NCBI RefSeq assembly: GCF_016937615.1
Contig: NZ_JAFHKI010000154.1
Span: 1 to 37,038 of the forward strand
DNA from: Pseudomonas lactucae
GTDB taxonomy: Bacteria > Pseudomonadota > Gammaproteobacteria > Pseudomonadales > Pseudomonadaceae
Length of the DNA: 37,038 nt
Reading direction: 5' to 3'
Shown: positions 25,122 to 33,177 of the stretch, in pieces
How the letters are laid out: each line of letters starts with the position of its first letter
Position numbering within the stretch: the stretch's first letter is position 1
Program-made: the position numbers and the translations under genes
Notes under the pieces: generated by a model
The model's input: only the letters and a program-made list of their open reading frames with translations
The model's database searches: none
What the model was told of the DNA's origin: nothing

Positions 25122-26231
25122 TTATTTACCGGACTTGATCTTGGTCCAGCTGCGCGTCATTTCACGTTGAGTGGCAGCGGGCAGGTCAGCAATGGCGTAG
25201 AGCTTGGCCTGCACATCAGCAGGTGGGTAGATGCCCGGGTCGCTGGTGATGTCTTTGTCGACCAGTGCGGTGGCCTTCTCGTTACCGTTCGGGAAACGCA
25301 CGCTGTCGGTGATCGCCGCCATCACTTTCGGCTCAAGCAGGTAGTTCATGAACTTGTAGGCCGCCTCGACGTTTTCGGCATCCTTAGGGATGGCGACCAT
25401 GTCGTAGAAGCTACCGGCGCCTTCTTTCGGAATGTCGTAGGCCACTTTGACCTTGCCACCGGCTTCAGCCGCACGGGACTTGGCCTGCTGGATGTCACCC
25501 GAGTAACCCACGGCCACGCAGATGTTGCCGTTGGCGAGGTCGGAAATGTACTTGGAAGAGTGGAAGTAGCCGATCGAAGGACGGATCTTGAGGAACAGGT
25601 CTTCGGCTTGCTTGAGCTGTTTTTTATCCTGAGTGTCGGTTGGCAGGCCCAGGTAATGCAGCGCCACCGGCAGCATTTCGGTAGGCGAATCGAGGAAGCT
25701 CACGCCGCAGCTTTTGAGCTTGGCGATATTTTCAGGCTTGAGCAGCACATCCCACGAGTCGATCTTGTCCACGCCCAGCGCGGCCTTGACCTTCTCCGGG
25801 TTGTAGCCGATGCCGATCGAACCCCACATGTACGGGAAGGCGTGCTTGTTGTCCGGGTCGCTGACCGACACGGCCTTGAGCAGGGAGGTGTTCAGGTTGC
25901 TGTAGTTGGACAGTTTGGACTTGTCCAGCTCCTGATAGACACCGGCCTTGATCTGCTTGGCGAGGAAGTTGTTCGACGGTACGACGATGTCGTAGCCGGA
26001 CTTGCCTGCCAGCAGCTTGGCTTCGAGGGTTTCGTTGCTGTCGAATACGTCGTACACCACTTTGATGCCAGTCTCTTTTTCAAAGTTGGCGATGGTGTCC
26101 GGCGCGATGTAGTCGGACCAGTTGTAGACGTGCAGCACTTTATCGTCCGCCTGGGCCGCGCCCGCCATTGCGCCCATCAGGGACAAGGCGAGGAGAGTCT
26201 TGCCAGCGTTCTTCAAACCTAATGCCTTCAT
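25122..26231 (-). CDS. spuD: SpuD, periplasmic putrescine-binding protein
   Basis: 369 aa with signal peptide MKALGLKNAGKTLLALSLMGAMAGAAQA. PotF-like: LHVYNWSDYIAPDTIANFEK, VYDVFDSNETLEAKLLAGK, SSKYISDLANGNICVAVGYSGD. Phe at about residue 275 (GAGSFYDMVAIP) corresponds to the residue that gives P. aeruginosa SpuD its putrescine preference, where SpuE has Trp. ATG 26231 is preferred over the longer reading to 26267 because it begins the signal peptide; GGAG lies upstream. A 183-bp gap separates it from spuC, which may hold an internal promoter; I found no clear boxes. Confidence 0.94.
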   Translation of the reverse strand: MKALGLKNAGKTLLALSLMGAMAGAAQADDKVLHVYNWSDYIAPDTIANFEKETGIKVVYDVFDSNETLEAKLLAGKSGYDIVVPSNNFLAKQIKAGVYQELDKSKLSNYSNLNTSLLKAVSVSDPDNKHAFPYMWGSIGIGYNPEKVKAALGVDKIDSWDVLLKPENIAKLKSCGVSFLDSPTEMLPVALHYLGLPTDTQDKKQLKQAEDLFLKIRPSIGYFHSSKYISDLANGNICVAVGYSGDIQQAKSRAAEAGGKVKVAYDIPKEGAGSFYDMVAIPKDAENVEAAYKFMNYLLEPKVMAAITDSVRFPNGNEKATALVDKDITSDPGIYPPADVQAKLYAIADLPAATQREMTRSWTKIKSGK

Positions 26232-26414
26232 TATGGTGATGCTCCAATTTTTTCTTTTTTGGGCCACATTCTTTTATGTTCAGCGGCCCTTCCAGAGGGC
26301 AACAAAACAGGGCGACAGTCTGGCAAGTTCAGGGGCTGGCTTTCAACCAAGGCCCCCAACATTTGTAACTGCCCAGACGCAGCATCGGAAGCCACCGCGC
26401 ACTGAGCCTAGCAC

Positions 26415-27779
26415 TTAGCCCTGCAACGCCGCCAAAGTCAGGTCCAGGCACGTACGCGCCTTGGTCACCAGCTCATCGATTTCGGCCTTGCTGATCACCA
26501 GCGGCGGAGAAATGATCATGGTGTCGCCCACGGCGCGCATGATCAGACCATTGTTGAAGCAGAAGTTGCGGCAAATCATGCCCACGCCCTTGCCTTCATA
26601 ACGCTTGCGGGTGGCTTTGTCCTGAACCAGCTCGATTGCACCGAGCATGCCCACACCGCGAACTTCGCCCACCAACGGATGATCAGCCAGCTCCCTCAGA
26701 CGCTTTTGCAAATACGGTGCCGTTTCGTCATGAACCCGACTGACGATTTTTTCATCGCGCATGATGCGGATGTTTTCCAGGGCCACCGCCGCCGCCACCG
26801 GATGGCCGGAGTAGGTGAAGCCGTGGTTGAAATCACCGCCTTCGTTGAGCACGGCTACCACGTCGTCGCGCACGATCAGGCCACCCATGGGGATGTAACC
26901 CGAGGTGAGTCCCTTGGCGATGGTCATCATGTGCGGCTTGAGGTCGTAGAAGTCGCTACCGAACCACTCACCGGTACGGCCGAACCCGCAGATGACCTCG
27001 TCGGCGACAAACAGGATGTCGTACTTGGCGAGGATTTCCTTGATGCGCGGCCAATAGGTGTCGGGCGGCACGATCACACCCCCGGCGCCCTGGATCGGCT
27101 CGGCAATAAAGGCACCGACGGTGTCCACGCCCAGTTCCAGGATCTTTTCTTCCAACTGGTTGGCGGCCCAGGTCCCGAATTCGTCGGGGCTCATGTTGCC
27201 ACCTTCGCCGAACCAGTACGGCTGGGCGATGTGGGTGATGCCCGGAATCGGCAAGTCGCCCTGTTCATGCATATACGTCATGCCGCCCAGGCTGGCGCCG
27301 GCCACGGTGGAGCCGTGGTAGCCATTCTTGCGGCTGATGATGGTTTTCTTGTTCGGCTGGCCTTTGATCGCCCAGTAGTGGCGGACCATGCGCAACATGG
27401 TGTCGTTGCCTTCGGAGCCGGAACCGGTAAAGAACACGTGATTCATGCCGGCGGGCGCAACGCCTGCAATGGCCTTGGCCAGCTCCAGCACCGGCGGGTG
27501 AGCGGTCTGGAAGAACAGGTTGTAGTACGGCAGTTCTTTCATCTGTTTGGCGGCGGCGTCGGCCAGTTCATCGCGACCGTAACCGATCGCCACGCACCAC
27601 AGGCCGGCCATGCCGTCGAGGATCTTGTTGCCTTCGCTGTCCCACAAGTACACGCCGTGGGCTTTGGTGATGATCCGTGGGCCTTTCTCTTTCAATTGCT
27701 TGAAGTCGCTGAACGGCGCCAGGTGGTGATCACTGCTCAAGGCTTGCCATTCACGGGTTTGCGGGTTGTTGCTGGACAT
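26415..27779 (-). CDS. spuC: SpuC, polyamine (putrescine/cadaverine):pyruvate aminotransferase
   Basis: Class III PLP aminotransferase, cytoplasmic, 454 aa. Catalytic Lys near residue 289 in MMTIAKGLTSGYIPMG, PLP-stacking region TGSGSEGNDTMLRMVRHYW, Asp260 in FVADEVICGFGRTG. Converts putrescine or cadaverine with pyruvate into the aminoaldehyde and alanine, feeding GABA or aminovalerate synthesis. 58 bp after spuB, same strand. Family members can use other amines, so substrate range is by synteny. Confidence 0.95.
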   Translation of the reverse strand: MSSNNPQTREWQALSSDHHLAPFSDFKQLKEKGPRIITKAHGVYLWDSEGNKILDGMAGLWCVAIGYGRDELADAAAKQMKELPYYNLFFQTAHPPVLELAKAIAGVAPAGMNHVFFTGSGSEGNDTMLRMVRHYWAIKGQPNKKTIISRKNGYHGSTVAGASLGGMTYMHEQGDLPIPGITHIAQPYWFGEGGNMSPDEFGTWAANQLEEKILELGVDTVGAFIAEPIQGAGGVIVPPDTYWPRIKEILAKYDILFVADEVICGFGRTGEWFGSDFYDLKPHMMTIAKGLTSGYIPMGGLIVRDDVVAVLNEGGDFNHGFTYSGHPVAAAVALENIRIMRDEKIVSRVHDETAPYLQKRLRELADHPLVGEVRGVGMLGAIELVQDKATRKRYEGKGVGMICRNFCFNNGLIMRAVGDTMIISPPLVISKAEIDELVTKARTCLDLTLAALQG

Positions 27780-27837
27780 ACCAATCTCCTAGACTTTTCA
27801 GTGAAGGGCGCGCTGTGCAGGCAGCACGCCCGGCGCA

Positions 27838-29196
27838 TCAGACGGCAAAGAGCAGGAATTCCCGCTCCCACGAACTGATCACGCGCTTGAAGTTTTCATG
27901 CTCGGCCCGCTTGACCGCGACATAGCCTGTGATGAATTTCTGCCCCAGGTATTTCTCGATGGTCTTGCTGTTTTCCATGCGTTCCAGGGCGTCTTCGATG
28001 GTCAACGGCAGGCGCAGGTTGCGTCGCTCATAACCCCGGCCCACTACCGGCGCGCTTGGGTTGTGGCCTTCGACCATGCCGATGTAGCCGCACAGCAGGC
28101 TGGCGGCAATCGCCAGGTACGGGTTGGCGTCGGCGCCCGGCAGGCGGTTTTCCACACGGCGGTTCTGCGGGCCGGCATCCGGTACGCGCAGGCCGACGGT
28201 GCGGTTTTCTTCGCCCCATTCCACGTTCACTGGTGCCGAGGTATCGGGCAGGAAGCGGCGGAACGAGTTCACGTTGGGTGCAAACAACGGCAGCAATTCG
28301 GGGATGAACTTCTGCAGGCCGCCAATGTGGTTGAGGAACAGCTGGCTCATGGTTCCGTCTTCATTGGAGAAGACATTCTTGCCGGTGGCGATGTCGATGA
28401 TGCTCTGGTGCAGGTGCATCGCGCTGCCGGGCTCGCCGGTCATCGGCTTGGCCATGAAGGTGGCGGCCACGTCGTGCTTGAGCGCCGCTTCACGCATGGT
28501 GCGCTTGAACACCAGGATCTGGTCGGCCAGGGACAGCGCGTCACCGTGACGGAAGTTGATTTCCATCTGCGCGGTGCCGTCTTCGTGGATCAGGGTGTCG
28601 AGGTCCAGCTCCTGCAGTTCGCACCAGTCGTAGACGTCTTCGAACAGCGGGTCGAATTCGTTGGCTGCTTCAATAGAGAAGGACTGGCGGCCGGTCTCCG
28701 GGCGCCCGGAACGGCCGATCGGCGGTTGCAGCGGGAAGTCCGGGTCCTCGCAGCGCTTGGTCAGGTAGAACTCCATCTCCGGCGCCACGATGGGCTGCCA
28801 GCCTCTGTCGGCGTAGAGCTTGAGGACTTTCTTGAGCACGTTGCGCGGCGACAGCTCGATCGGGTTGCCTTGCTTGTCGTAGGTGTCGTGGATCACCTGG
28901 GCGGTCGGCTCAATGGCCCAGGGCACCAGGAACACCGCATTCTGGTCGGGGCGGCAGATCATGTCGATGTCGGCCGGGTCGAGCAATTCGTAATAGATGT
29001 CGTCTTCGACATAGTCGCCGGTCACGGTCTGCAACAGCACGCTTTCGGGCAGGCGCATGCCTTTTTCGGCGATGAACTTGTTGGTCGGCGAGATCTTGCC
29101 CCGGGTGATGCCGGTGAGGTCGCCAATCATGCATTCGACTTCTGTGATCTTGTGGTCTTTCAACCAATCGGTGAGCTGGTCGAGGTTGTTACTCAT
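27838..29196 (-). CDS. spuB: SpuB (PauA2-type), gamma-glutamylpolyamine synthetase
   Basis: Glutamine synthetase-fold ligase joining glutamate to a polyamine with ATP, the entry step of the gamma-glutamyl route. 452 aa. Metal/substrate motif PEMEFYLTKR, DGTAQMEINFRHGD, HLHQSIID, NRTVGLRVPDAGPQNRRVENR, and a C-terminus without the adenylylation-type Tyr loop of GlnA. Start ATG 29196 (MSNNLDQLTDWLKDH) has AGAGG upstream; the reading open to 29316 adds 40 residues unlike the family. First gene of the spu operon, divergent from the paralogue spuI. Confidence 0.94.
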   Translation of the reverse strand: MSNNLDQLTDWLKDHKITEVECMIGDLTGITRGKISPTNKFIAEKGMRLPESVLLQTVTGDYVEDDIYYELLDPADIDMICRPDQNAVFLVPWAIEPTAQVIHDTYDKQGNPIELSPRNVLKKVLKLYADRGWQPIVAPEMEFYLTKRCEDPDFPLQPPIGRSGRPETGRQSFSIEAANEFDPLFEDVYDWCELQELDLDTLIHEDGTAQMEINFRHGDALSLADQILVFKRTMREAALKHDVAATFMAKPMTGEPGSAMHLHQSIIDIATGKNVFSNEDGTMSQLFLNHIGGLQKFIPELLPLFAPNVNSFRRFLPDTSAPVNVEWGEENRTVGLRVPDAGPQNRRVENRLPGADANPYLAIAASLLCGYIGMVEGHNPSAPVVGRGYERRNLRLPLTIEDALERMENSKTIEKYLGQKFITGYVAVKRAEHENFKRVISSWEREFLLFAV

Positions 29197-29793
29197 AAAT
29201 GCCTCTGGGCTGGGTTTCCTGGCATCCATTAAAGGCCAGGCGTTGGTTGACGCAGCATCCGCGTCGTTTTTTCGTTCGAGGTAGGAGCTTACCTGCCATT
29301 TGCTGCAGCGTTGCATTCCTCACGCCAAAGTTGTGCGTAATCTTGATCGGCGCGCTCGAGGAGGGCCGGTCACTGACGAATGAGAGGGCAACGAAGAGGC
29401 GGGACTGGCCGTCAAGAATATTGGCCGGTGCATGAGCATTCACGCGGGATGAACGGACTGCGGACAACGCCTGGCTGAAGCAGGCGCAGACGCCGAGTGG
29501 CGGCAGGTGAAACATGAAGCACCCCGGTATTATTGCTGTTATGGGTTTGAATCGAGCTTAGCCTTGTTCATTTTTTTACACAACACCCCCGTAAAAAATA
29601 CAACACGGCCCGCTCAAGCCTGCGAGTCCCAAGCCCATCGAACCCAAAAAATCGCCCTAAAAAGCCCCAAAAAAGCCTTCGCAGCGCTTTTTTAGGGCAA
29701 AAAAGGCCTCGCTTGACTTCGGCATGCCGTTCGGGTTGACTGAAACCAGAAAAGATCAATGATTGATATTTTTAACAACAAAGGTGTTGCATC
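29197..29793. promoter_or_regulatory. Divergent spuB / spuI control region (597 bp, no gene)
   Basis: The longest gap in the window. It is distinctly AT-richer toward spuI, with A/T-runs at 29568-29600 and 29641-29700. Short open frames at 29189-29515 and 29507-29695 show no family similarity. A perfect small palindrome ATCAAT-G-ATTGAT (29755-29767) lies 27 bases before the spuI ATG and could be an operator. In P. aeruginosa, polyamine genes are controlled by PauR, but I cannot match a PauR site with confidence. spuA, which sits between spuI and spuB in P. aeruginosa, is not here and I see no remnant. Confidence 0.6.
29654..29698. other. Alternative hairpins with a shared right arm upstream of spuI
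   Basis: GCCCTAAAAAGC (29654-29665) can pair with GCTTTTTTAGGGC (29686-29698), and AAAAAAGC (29669-29676) can pair with GCTTTTTT (29686-29693). The two left arms compete for one right arm. It may be a terminator for spurious transcripts or a switch in a long 5' leader. Function is inference. Confidence 0.45.
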
Positions 29794-31168
29794 ATGTCGG
29801 TACCCCCGCGTGCCGTTCAGCTTAACGAAGCGAACGCGTTCCTTAAGGATCATCCTGAGGTTCTGTACGTAGACCTTCTAATTGCGGATATGAATGGTGT
29901 GGTGCGCGGCAAGCGCATCGAACGCACCAGCCTCCACAAGGTTTACGAGAAGGGCATTAACCTGCCTGCCTCTTTATTTGCCCTGGATATCAACGGCTCG
30001 ACGGTGGAAAGCACCGGCCTGGGCCTGGACATCGGTGATGCTGACCGAATCTGTTATCCAATCCCCGACACCCTATGCAATGAGCCCTGGCAAAAGCGCC
30101 CGACCGCGCAATTGCTGATGACCATGCATGAACTTGAAGGTGAACCTTTCTTCGCCGATCCGCGCGAAGTGCTCCGCCAAGTCGTCAGCAAGTTCGATGA
30201 CATGGGCCTGACCATCTGCGCTGCCTTCGAGCTTGAGTTCTACCTGATCGACCAGGAGAACGTGAACGGCCGCCCACAACCGCCCCGCTCGCCGATCTCC
30301 GGCAAACGCCCGCACTCGACACAGGTCTACCTGATCGACGACCTCGACGAATACGTCGACTGCCTCCAGGACATCCTGGAAGGTGCCAAAGAGCAAGGCA
30401 TCCCGGCCGACGCCATCGTCAAGGAAAGTGCCCCGGCGCAGTTCGAAGTGAACCTGCACCACGTGGCCGACCCGATCAAGGCCTGCGACTACGCGGTACT
30501 GCTCAAGCGCCTGATCAAGAACATCGCCTACGACCATGAGATGGACACCACCTTCATGGCCAAGCCTTACCCAGGCCAGGCGGGCAACGGTCTGCACGTG
30601 CACATTTCGATCCTGGACAAGGACGGCAAGAACATCTTCGCCAGCGAGGATCCCGAGCAGAACGCCGCATTGCGTCACGCGATCGGCGGTGTGCTGGAGA
30701 CCCTACCCGCTCAGATGGCGTTCCTGTGCCCCAACGTCAACTCCTACCGTCGCTTCGGCGCACAGTTCTACGTGCCGAACTCACCGTGCTGGGGCCTGGA
30801 CAACCGCACCGTGGCGATTCGCGTACCGACCGGCTCGTCCGACGCCGTACGTATCGAACACCGTGTGGCCGGCGCCGATGCCAACCCTTACCTGCTGATG
30901 GCTTCGGTCCTGGCGGGTGTGCATCACGGTCTGACCAACAAGATCGAACCGCGCGCCCGTGGAAGGCAACAGCTACGAGCAGAACGAGCAAAGCCTGCCG
31001 AACAACCTGCGCGATGCCCTGCGCGAGCTGGACGACAGCGAGGTGATGGCCAAGTACATCGATCCTAAATACATCGATATCTTCGTCGCCTGTAAGGAAA
31101 GTGAGCTGGAAGAGTTCGAACACTCTATCTCCGACCTTGAGTACAACTGGTACCTGCATACCGTGTAA
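29794..31168 (+). pseudogene. spuI: SpuI (PauA1-type), gamma-glutamylpolyamine synthetase, frameshifted near the 3' end
   Basis: Glutamine synthetase-fold enzyme paralogous to SpuB, expected to gamma-glutamylate polyamines. From ATG 29794 it reads MSVPPRAVQLNEANAFLKDH, FELEFYLIDQENVNG, FEVNLHHVADP, HVHISILDKDG, NRTVAIRVPTGSSDAVRIEHR and ADANPYLLMASVLAGVHH. After NKIEP (about 30948) the frame slips, and the conserved tail VEGNSYEQNEQSLPNNLRDA to EYNWYLHTV continues in another frame to 31168. Two missing bases in the 30949-30958 tract (CCGCGCGCCC) account for it; restoring them gives 458 aa, the family length. As written it ends at 31068 with 37 wrong residues replacing a conserved C-terminus. 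AAAGGTG precedes the ATG. Confidence 0.93.
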
Positions 31169-31190
31169 GCGGTTGCAGCAGTAAAAAGGG

Positions 31191-31223
31191 AACGCCGCTG
31201 ACTTTGGTCAGTGGCGTTTTTTT
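31191..31223 (+). terminator. Rho-independent terminator after spuI
   Basis: AACGCCGCTGAC (31191-31202) pairs with GTCAGTGGCGTT (31207-31218), loop TTTG, one G-T pair, followed by seven T. It closes the spuI transcript 22 bases past the stop. Confidence 0.92.
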
Positions 31224-31249
31224 ATGGGTTTCTTTCGGGCTACCGGGTT

Positions 31250-31285
31250 GGCCTCATCGGGAGGGAGCTTGATCCCGATGAGGCC
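31250..31285. repeat. REP-like perfect inverted repeat (GGCCTCATCGGGA type)
   Basis: GGCCTCATCGGGA (31250-31262) and TCCCGATGAGGCC (31273-31285) are perfect 13-base arms around a 10-base GGGAGCTTGA loop. It lies between spuI and the TetR gene, and is the same type as the copies at 3609 and 31992. Confidence 0.7.
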
Positions 31286-31342
31286 TGCAAGACAACATAC
31301 CTCCCTGCTCATACAATGCCCGCTGCCTTGTAGGAGACTTCC

Positions 31343-31972
31343 ATGACCACCCGCCCCGCCTCCCCGCGCAAACCTCGCGCCCGCAGCCAGGCCAGGATCG
31401 ACGCGATTCTCGACGCCGCCCGCACCTTGCTCGCCGCCGAAGGCGTGGCCGGTCTATCGATCTACAGCGTGGCCGAGCGCGCGCAGATTCCGCCGTCGTC
31501 GGTGTACCACTTTTTCGCCAGTGTGCCGGCATTGCTGGAGGCGTTGACGGCAGACGTGCACGCGGCCTTCCGCGCGGCGATTCAAGCGCCCATCGAGCAC
31601 GATGCCCTCAAGCATTGGCGCGACCTGTCCTGCATCGTTGAACAGCGCATGCTCGCCGTCTATGACCAGGATGCCGCCGCACGACAGCTGATCCTGGCCC
31701 AGCATGGGCTTACCGAAGTGACCCAGGCCGATCGTCAGCACGATCTGGAATTGGGGGATTTGATGCTGGCGGTGTTCAACCGGCATTTTGAAGTGCCGAC
31801 CTTGCCGAGCGATGTGGATGTATTTGCCTTGGCGCTGGAGCTGAGCGACCGCGTCTACGCGCGTTCGGTGCATCAGCATGGGCTGATCACGCCGCGGATG
31901 GCAGAGGAAGGGATGCGGGTGTTTGATGCGTATGTGGGGCTGTATTTGCCGGCGTATTTGCCTAAGCGCTGA
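31343..31972 (+). CDS. TetR-family transcriptional regulator
   Basis: 209 aa. The N-terminal HTH domain is about residues 15-65 (RIDAILDAARTLLAAEGVAGLSIYSVAERAQIPPSSVYHFFASVPALLEAL), preceded by a basic, Pro/Arg-rich arm (MTTRPASPRKPRARSQAR). The C-terminal half is a ligand-sensing helical domain with no recognisable signature. ATG 31343 has TAGGAG upstream. No obvious target gene is adjacent: spuI is upstream with its own terminator, and ssuF faces it. Ligand and target unknown. Confidence 0.9.
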   Translation: MTTRPASPRKPRARSQARIDAILDAARTLLAAEGVAGLSIYSVAERAQIPPSSVYHFFASVPALLEALTADVHAAFRAAIQAPIEHDALKHWRDLSCIVEQRMLAVYDQDAAARQLILAQHGLTEVTQADRQHDLELGDLMLAVFNRHFEVPTLPSDVDVFALALELSDRVYARSVHQHGLITPRMAEEGMRVFDAYVGLYLPAYLPKR

Positions 31973-31991
31973 GGCTTGTGTTGGCTGAGCC

Positions 31992-32040
31992 GGCCTCATC
32001 GGGGGCGGTGCGACGATTCGACTTGCTCCCGATGGCGGCC
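31992..32040. repeat. Imperfect REP-like inverted repeat between TetR gene and ssuF
   Basis: GGCCTCATCGGG (31992-32003) and CCCGATGGCGGCC (32028-32040) are imperfect inverted arms of the same REP type as at 31250. It separates two convergent genes, and no other terminator is visible there. Confidence 0.55.
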
Positions 32041-32048
32041 TAAAGCGA

Positions 32049-32264
32049 TCACAACTTGGCGATCGACACCTCAGTGGATTTCACAAAGGCAATCACTTCA
32101 CTGCCAATCACCAGTTCCAACTCTTTGACCGAGCGCGTGGTGATCACCGAAGTGACGATCCCGGAGGCGGTCTGCACGTCGATTTCCGACAGCACATCGC
32201 CGACCACGATTTCCTTGATGGTGCCTTTGAACTGGTTACGCACGTTGATGGCTTTAATAGTCAT
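32049..32264 (-). CDS. ssuF: SsuF, molybdopterin-binding (molbindin/TOBE) small protein
   Basis: 71-aa single TOBE domain: MTIKAINVRNQFKGTIKEIV, DVQTASGIVTSVITTRSVKEL, VIGSEVIAFVKSTEVSIAKL, the molbindin fold that binds oxyanions such as molybdate. It is the last gene of ssuEADCBF, an order reported for P. putida, where SsuF is needed for growth on some sulfonate or sulfate-ester sulfur sources. ATG 32264 has AGGAG seven bases upstream; a longer open frame to 32495 runs into spuB-unrelated repeat and ssuB sequence and is not coding. Separated from ssuB by a repeat-rich gap. Confidence 0.93.
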   Translation of the reverse strand: MTIKAINVRNQFKGTIKEIVVGDVLSEIDVQTASGIVTSVITTRSVKELELVIGSEVIAFVKSTEVSIAKL

Positions 32265-32288
32265 ACGGTTTCTCCTGGGGTCGAAATA

Positions 32289-32360
32289 GCTGCAAGTTGT
32301 TAGCTGCAAGCTGCAAGTAAAAAGCGCTTTGCTTCCCCTTGCAGCTTCAAGCTTGAAGCT
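32289..32360. repeat. GCTGCAAG repeat cluster and palindrome between ssuB and ssuF
   Basis: Three GCTGCAAG units (32289-32296, 32303-32310, 32310-32317) face a CTTGCAGC (32338-32345), and AGCTTCAAGCTTGAAGCT (32343-32360) is a perfect 18-base palindrome. This is a second small-repeat family, different from the GTGGGAG REPs. It sits inside the operon and may stabilise or process the message. Confidence 0.7.
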
Positions 32361-32370
32361 TGCTGCTGCT

Positions 32371-33177
32371 TTATTGCGCCCAACGCAGTTGCGTAGGCAG
32401 CGGTGAAACAGGTTCGGGTTCCGGCGGTGTGCCGGGCAACGACAGCACACGGTTGAGCACTTCGGCTTCCAGCGCCGCCAGACGATGGGAGCCACGGGCC
32501 CGTGGGCGTGGCAGGTCGACGATCAGGTCTAGGCCGATTTCGCCGTCTTCGATCAGGATCACTCGGTCGGCAATCGCCACGGCTTCGCTGACGTCGTGGG
32601 TCACCAGCAACACGGTGAAGCCGTGCTTGCGCCACAGGTTTTCGATCAGTTGCTGCATCTCGATGCGGGTCAGGGCATCCAGCGCGCCCAGGGGTTCATC
32701 GAGTAACAGCAAGCGCGGTTGGTGGATCAGTGCGCGCGCCAGGGCCACCCGTTGTTTTTGGCCGCCGGACAGTGCCGCCGGCCATTCATTGGCGCGCTCG
32801 GCCAGGCCGACCGCTTCCAAGGCCTGCAGAGCCTTGGGGCGCCAATCGCCCTTGAGGCCCAGGCCCACGTTGTCGATGATTTTTTTCCAAGGCAGCAAAC
32901 GCGCTTCCTGGAACATCAGCCGCGTGTCTTCAATCGCTTCGCCGAGCGGCGCGGAACCGGCCAGCAACTCGCCGCCGCTGGCTTTGTCCAGGCCGGCCAG
33001 CAGGCGCAGCAAAGTGCTTTTGCCGCACCCGCTACGACCGACCACCGCCACGAACTGGCCCGCCGGAATGTGCAGATCGATCTCTTTGAGCACTAGGCGC
33101 GCGCCAAACGATTTGCGCAATTTGCGCACCGCCAGGGGAATCCCCTTCAGCAAACGCGCAGGTTCTTGAGCCGTCAT
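32371..33177 (-). CDS. ssuB: SsuB, aliphatic sulfonate ABC transporter ATP-binding protein
   Basis: 268-aa ATPase for sulfonate import. Walker A GRSGCGKST, Q-loop MFQEARLLPW, signature LSGGQKQR, Walker B LLLLDEP, switch His in VTHDVSEA, the order typical of the nitrate/sulfonate/taurine class. Start ATG 33177 (MTAQEPARLLKG) overlaps the stop of ssuC by four bases (ATGA), so translation is coupled; a longer reading to 33225 lies inside ssuC. Confidence 0.96.
   Translation of the reverse strand: MTAQEPARLLKGIPLAVRKLRKSFGARLVLKEIDLHIPAGQFVAVVGRSGCGKSTLLRLLAGLDKASGGELLAGSAPLGEAIEDTRLMFQEARLLPWKKIIDNVGLGLKGDWRPKALQALEAVGLAERANEWPAALSGGQKQRVALARALIHQPRLLLLDEPLGALDALTRIEMQQLIENLWRKHGFTVLLVTHDVSEAVAIADRVILIEDGEIGLDLIVDLPRPRARGSHRLAALEAEVLNRVLSLPGTPPEPEPVSPLPTQLRWAQ

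Noticed and set aside
29189..29515. Possible 108-codon gene or spuA remnant in the spuB-spuI gap
   Set aside because: The translation has no amidotransferase motifs (no class I nucleophile elbow) and no ribosome site; it overlaps the spuB start.
29507..29695. Possible small protein upstream of spuI
   Set aside because: The 62-codon frame crosses A/T-runs and the hairpin arms, has no convincing ribosome site, and its composition looks non-coding.
30940..30970. Programmed ribosomal frameshift in spuI
   Set aside because: No slippery heptamer or downstream stimulatory structure is visible, the family is not known to use frameshifting, and other conserved genes in the window show similar breaks.
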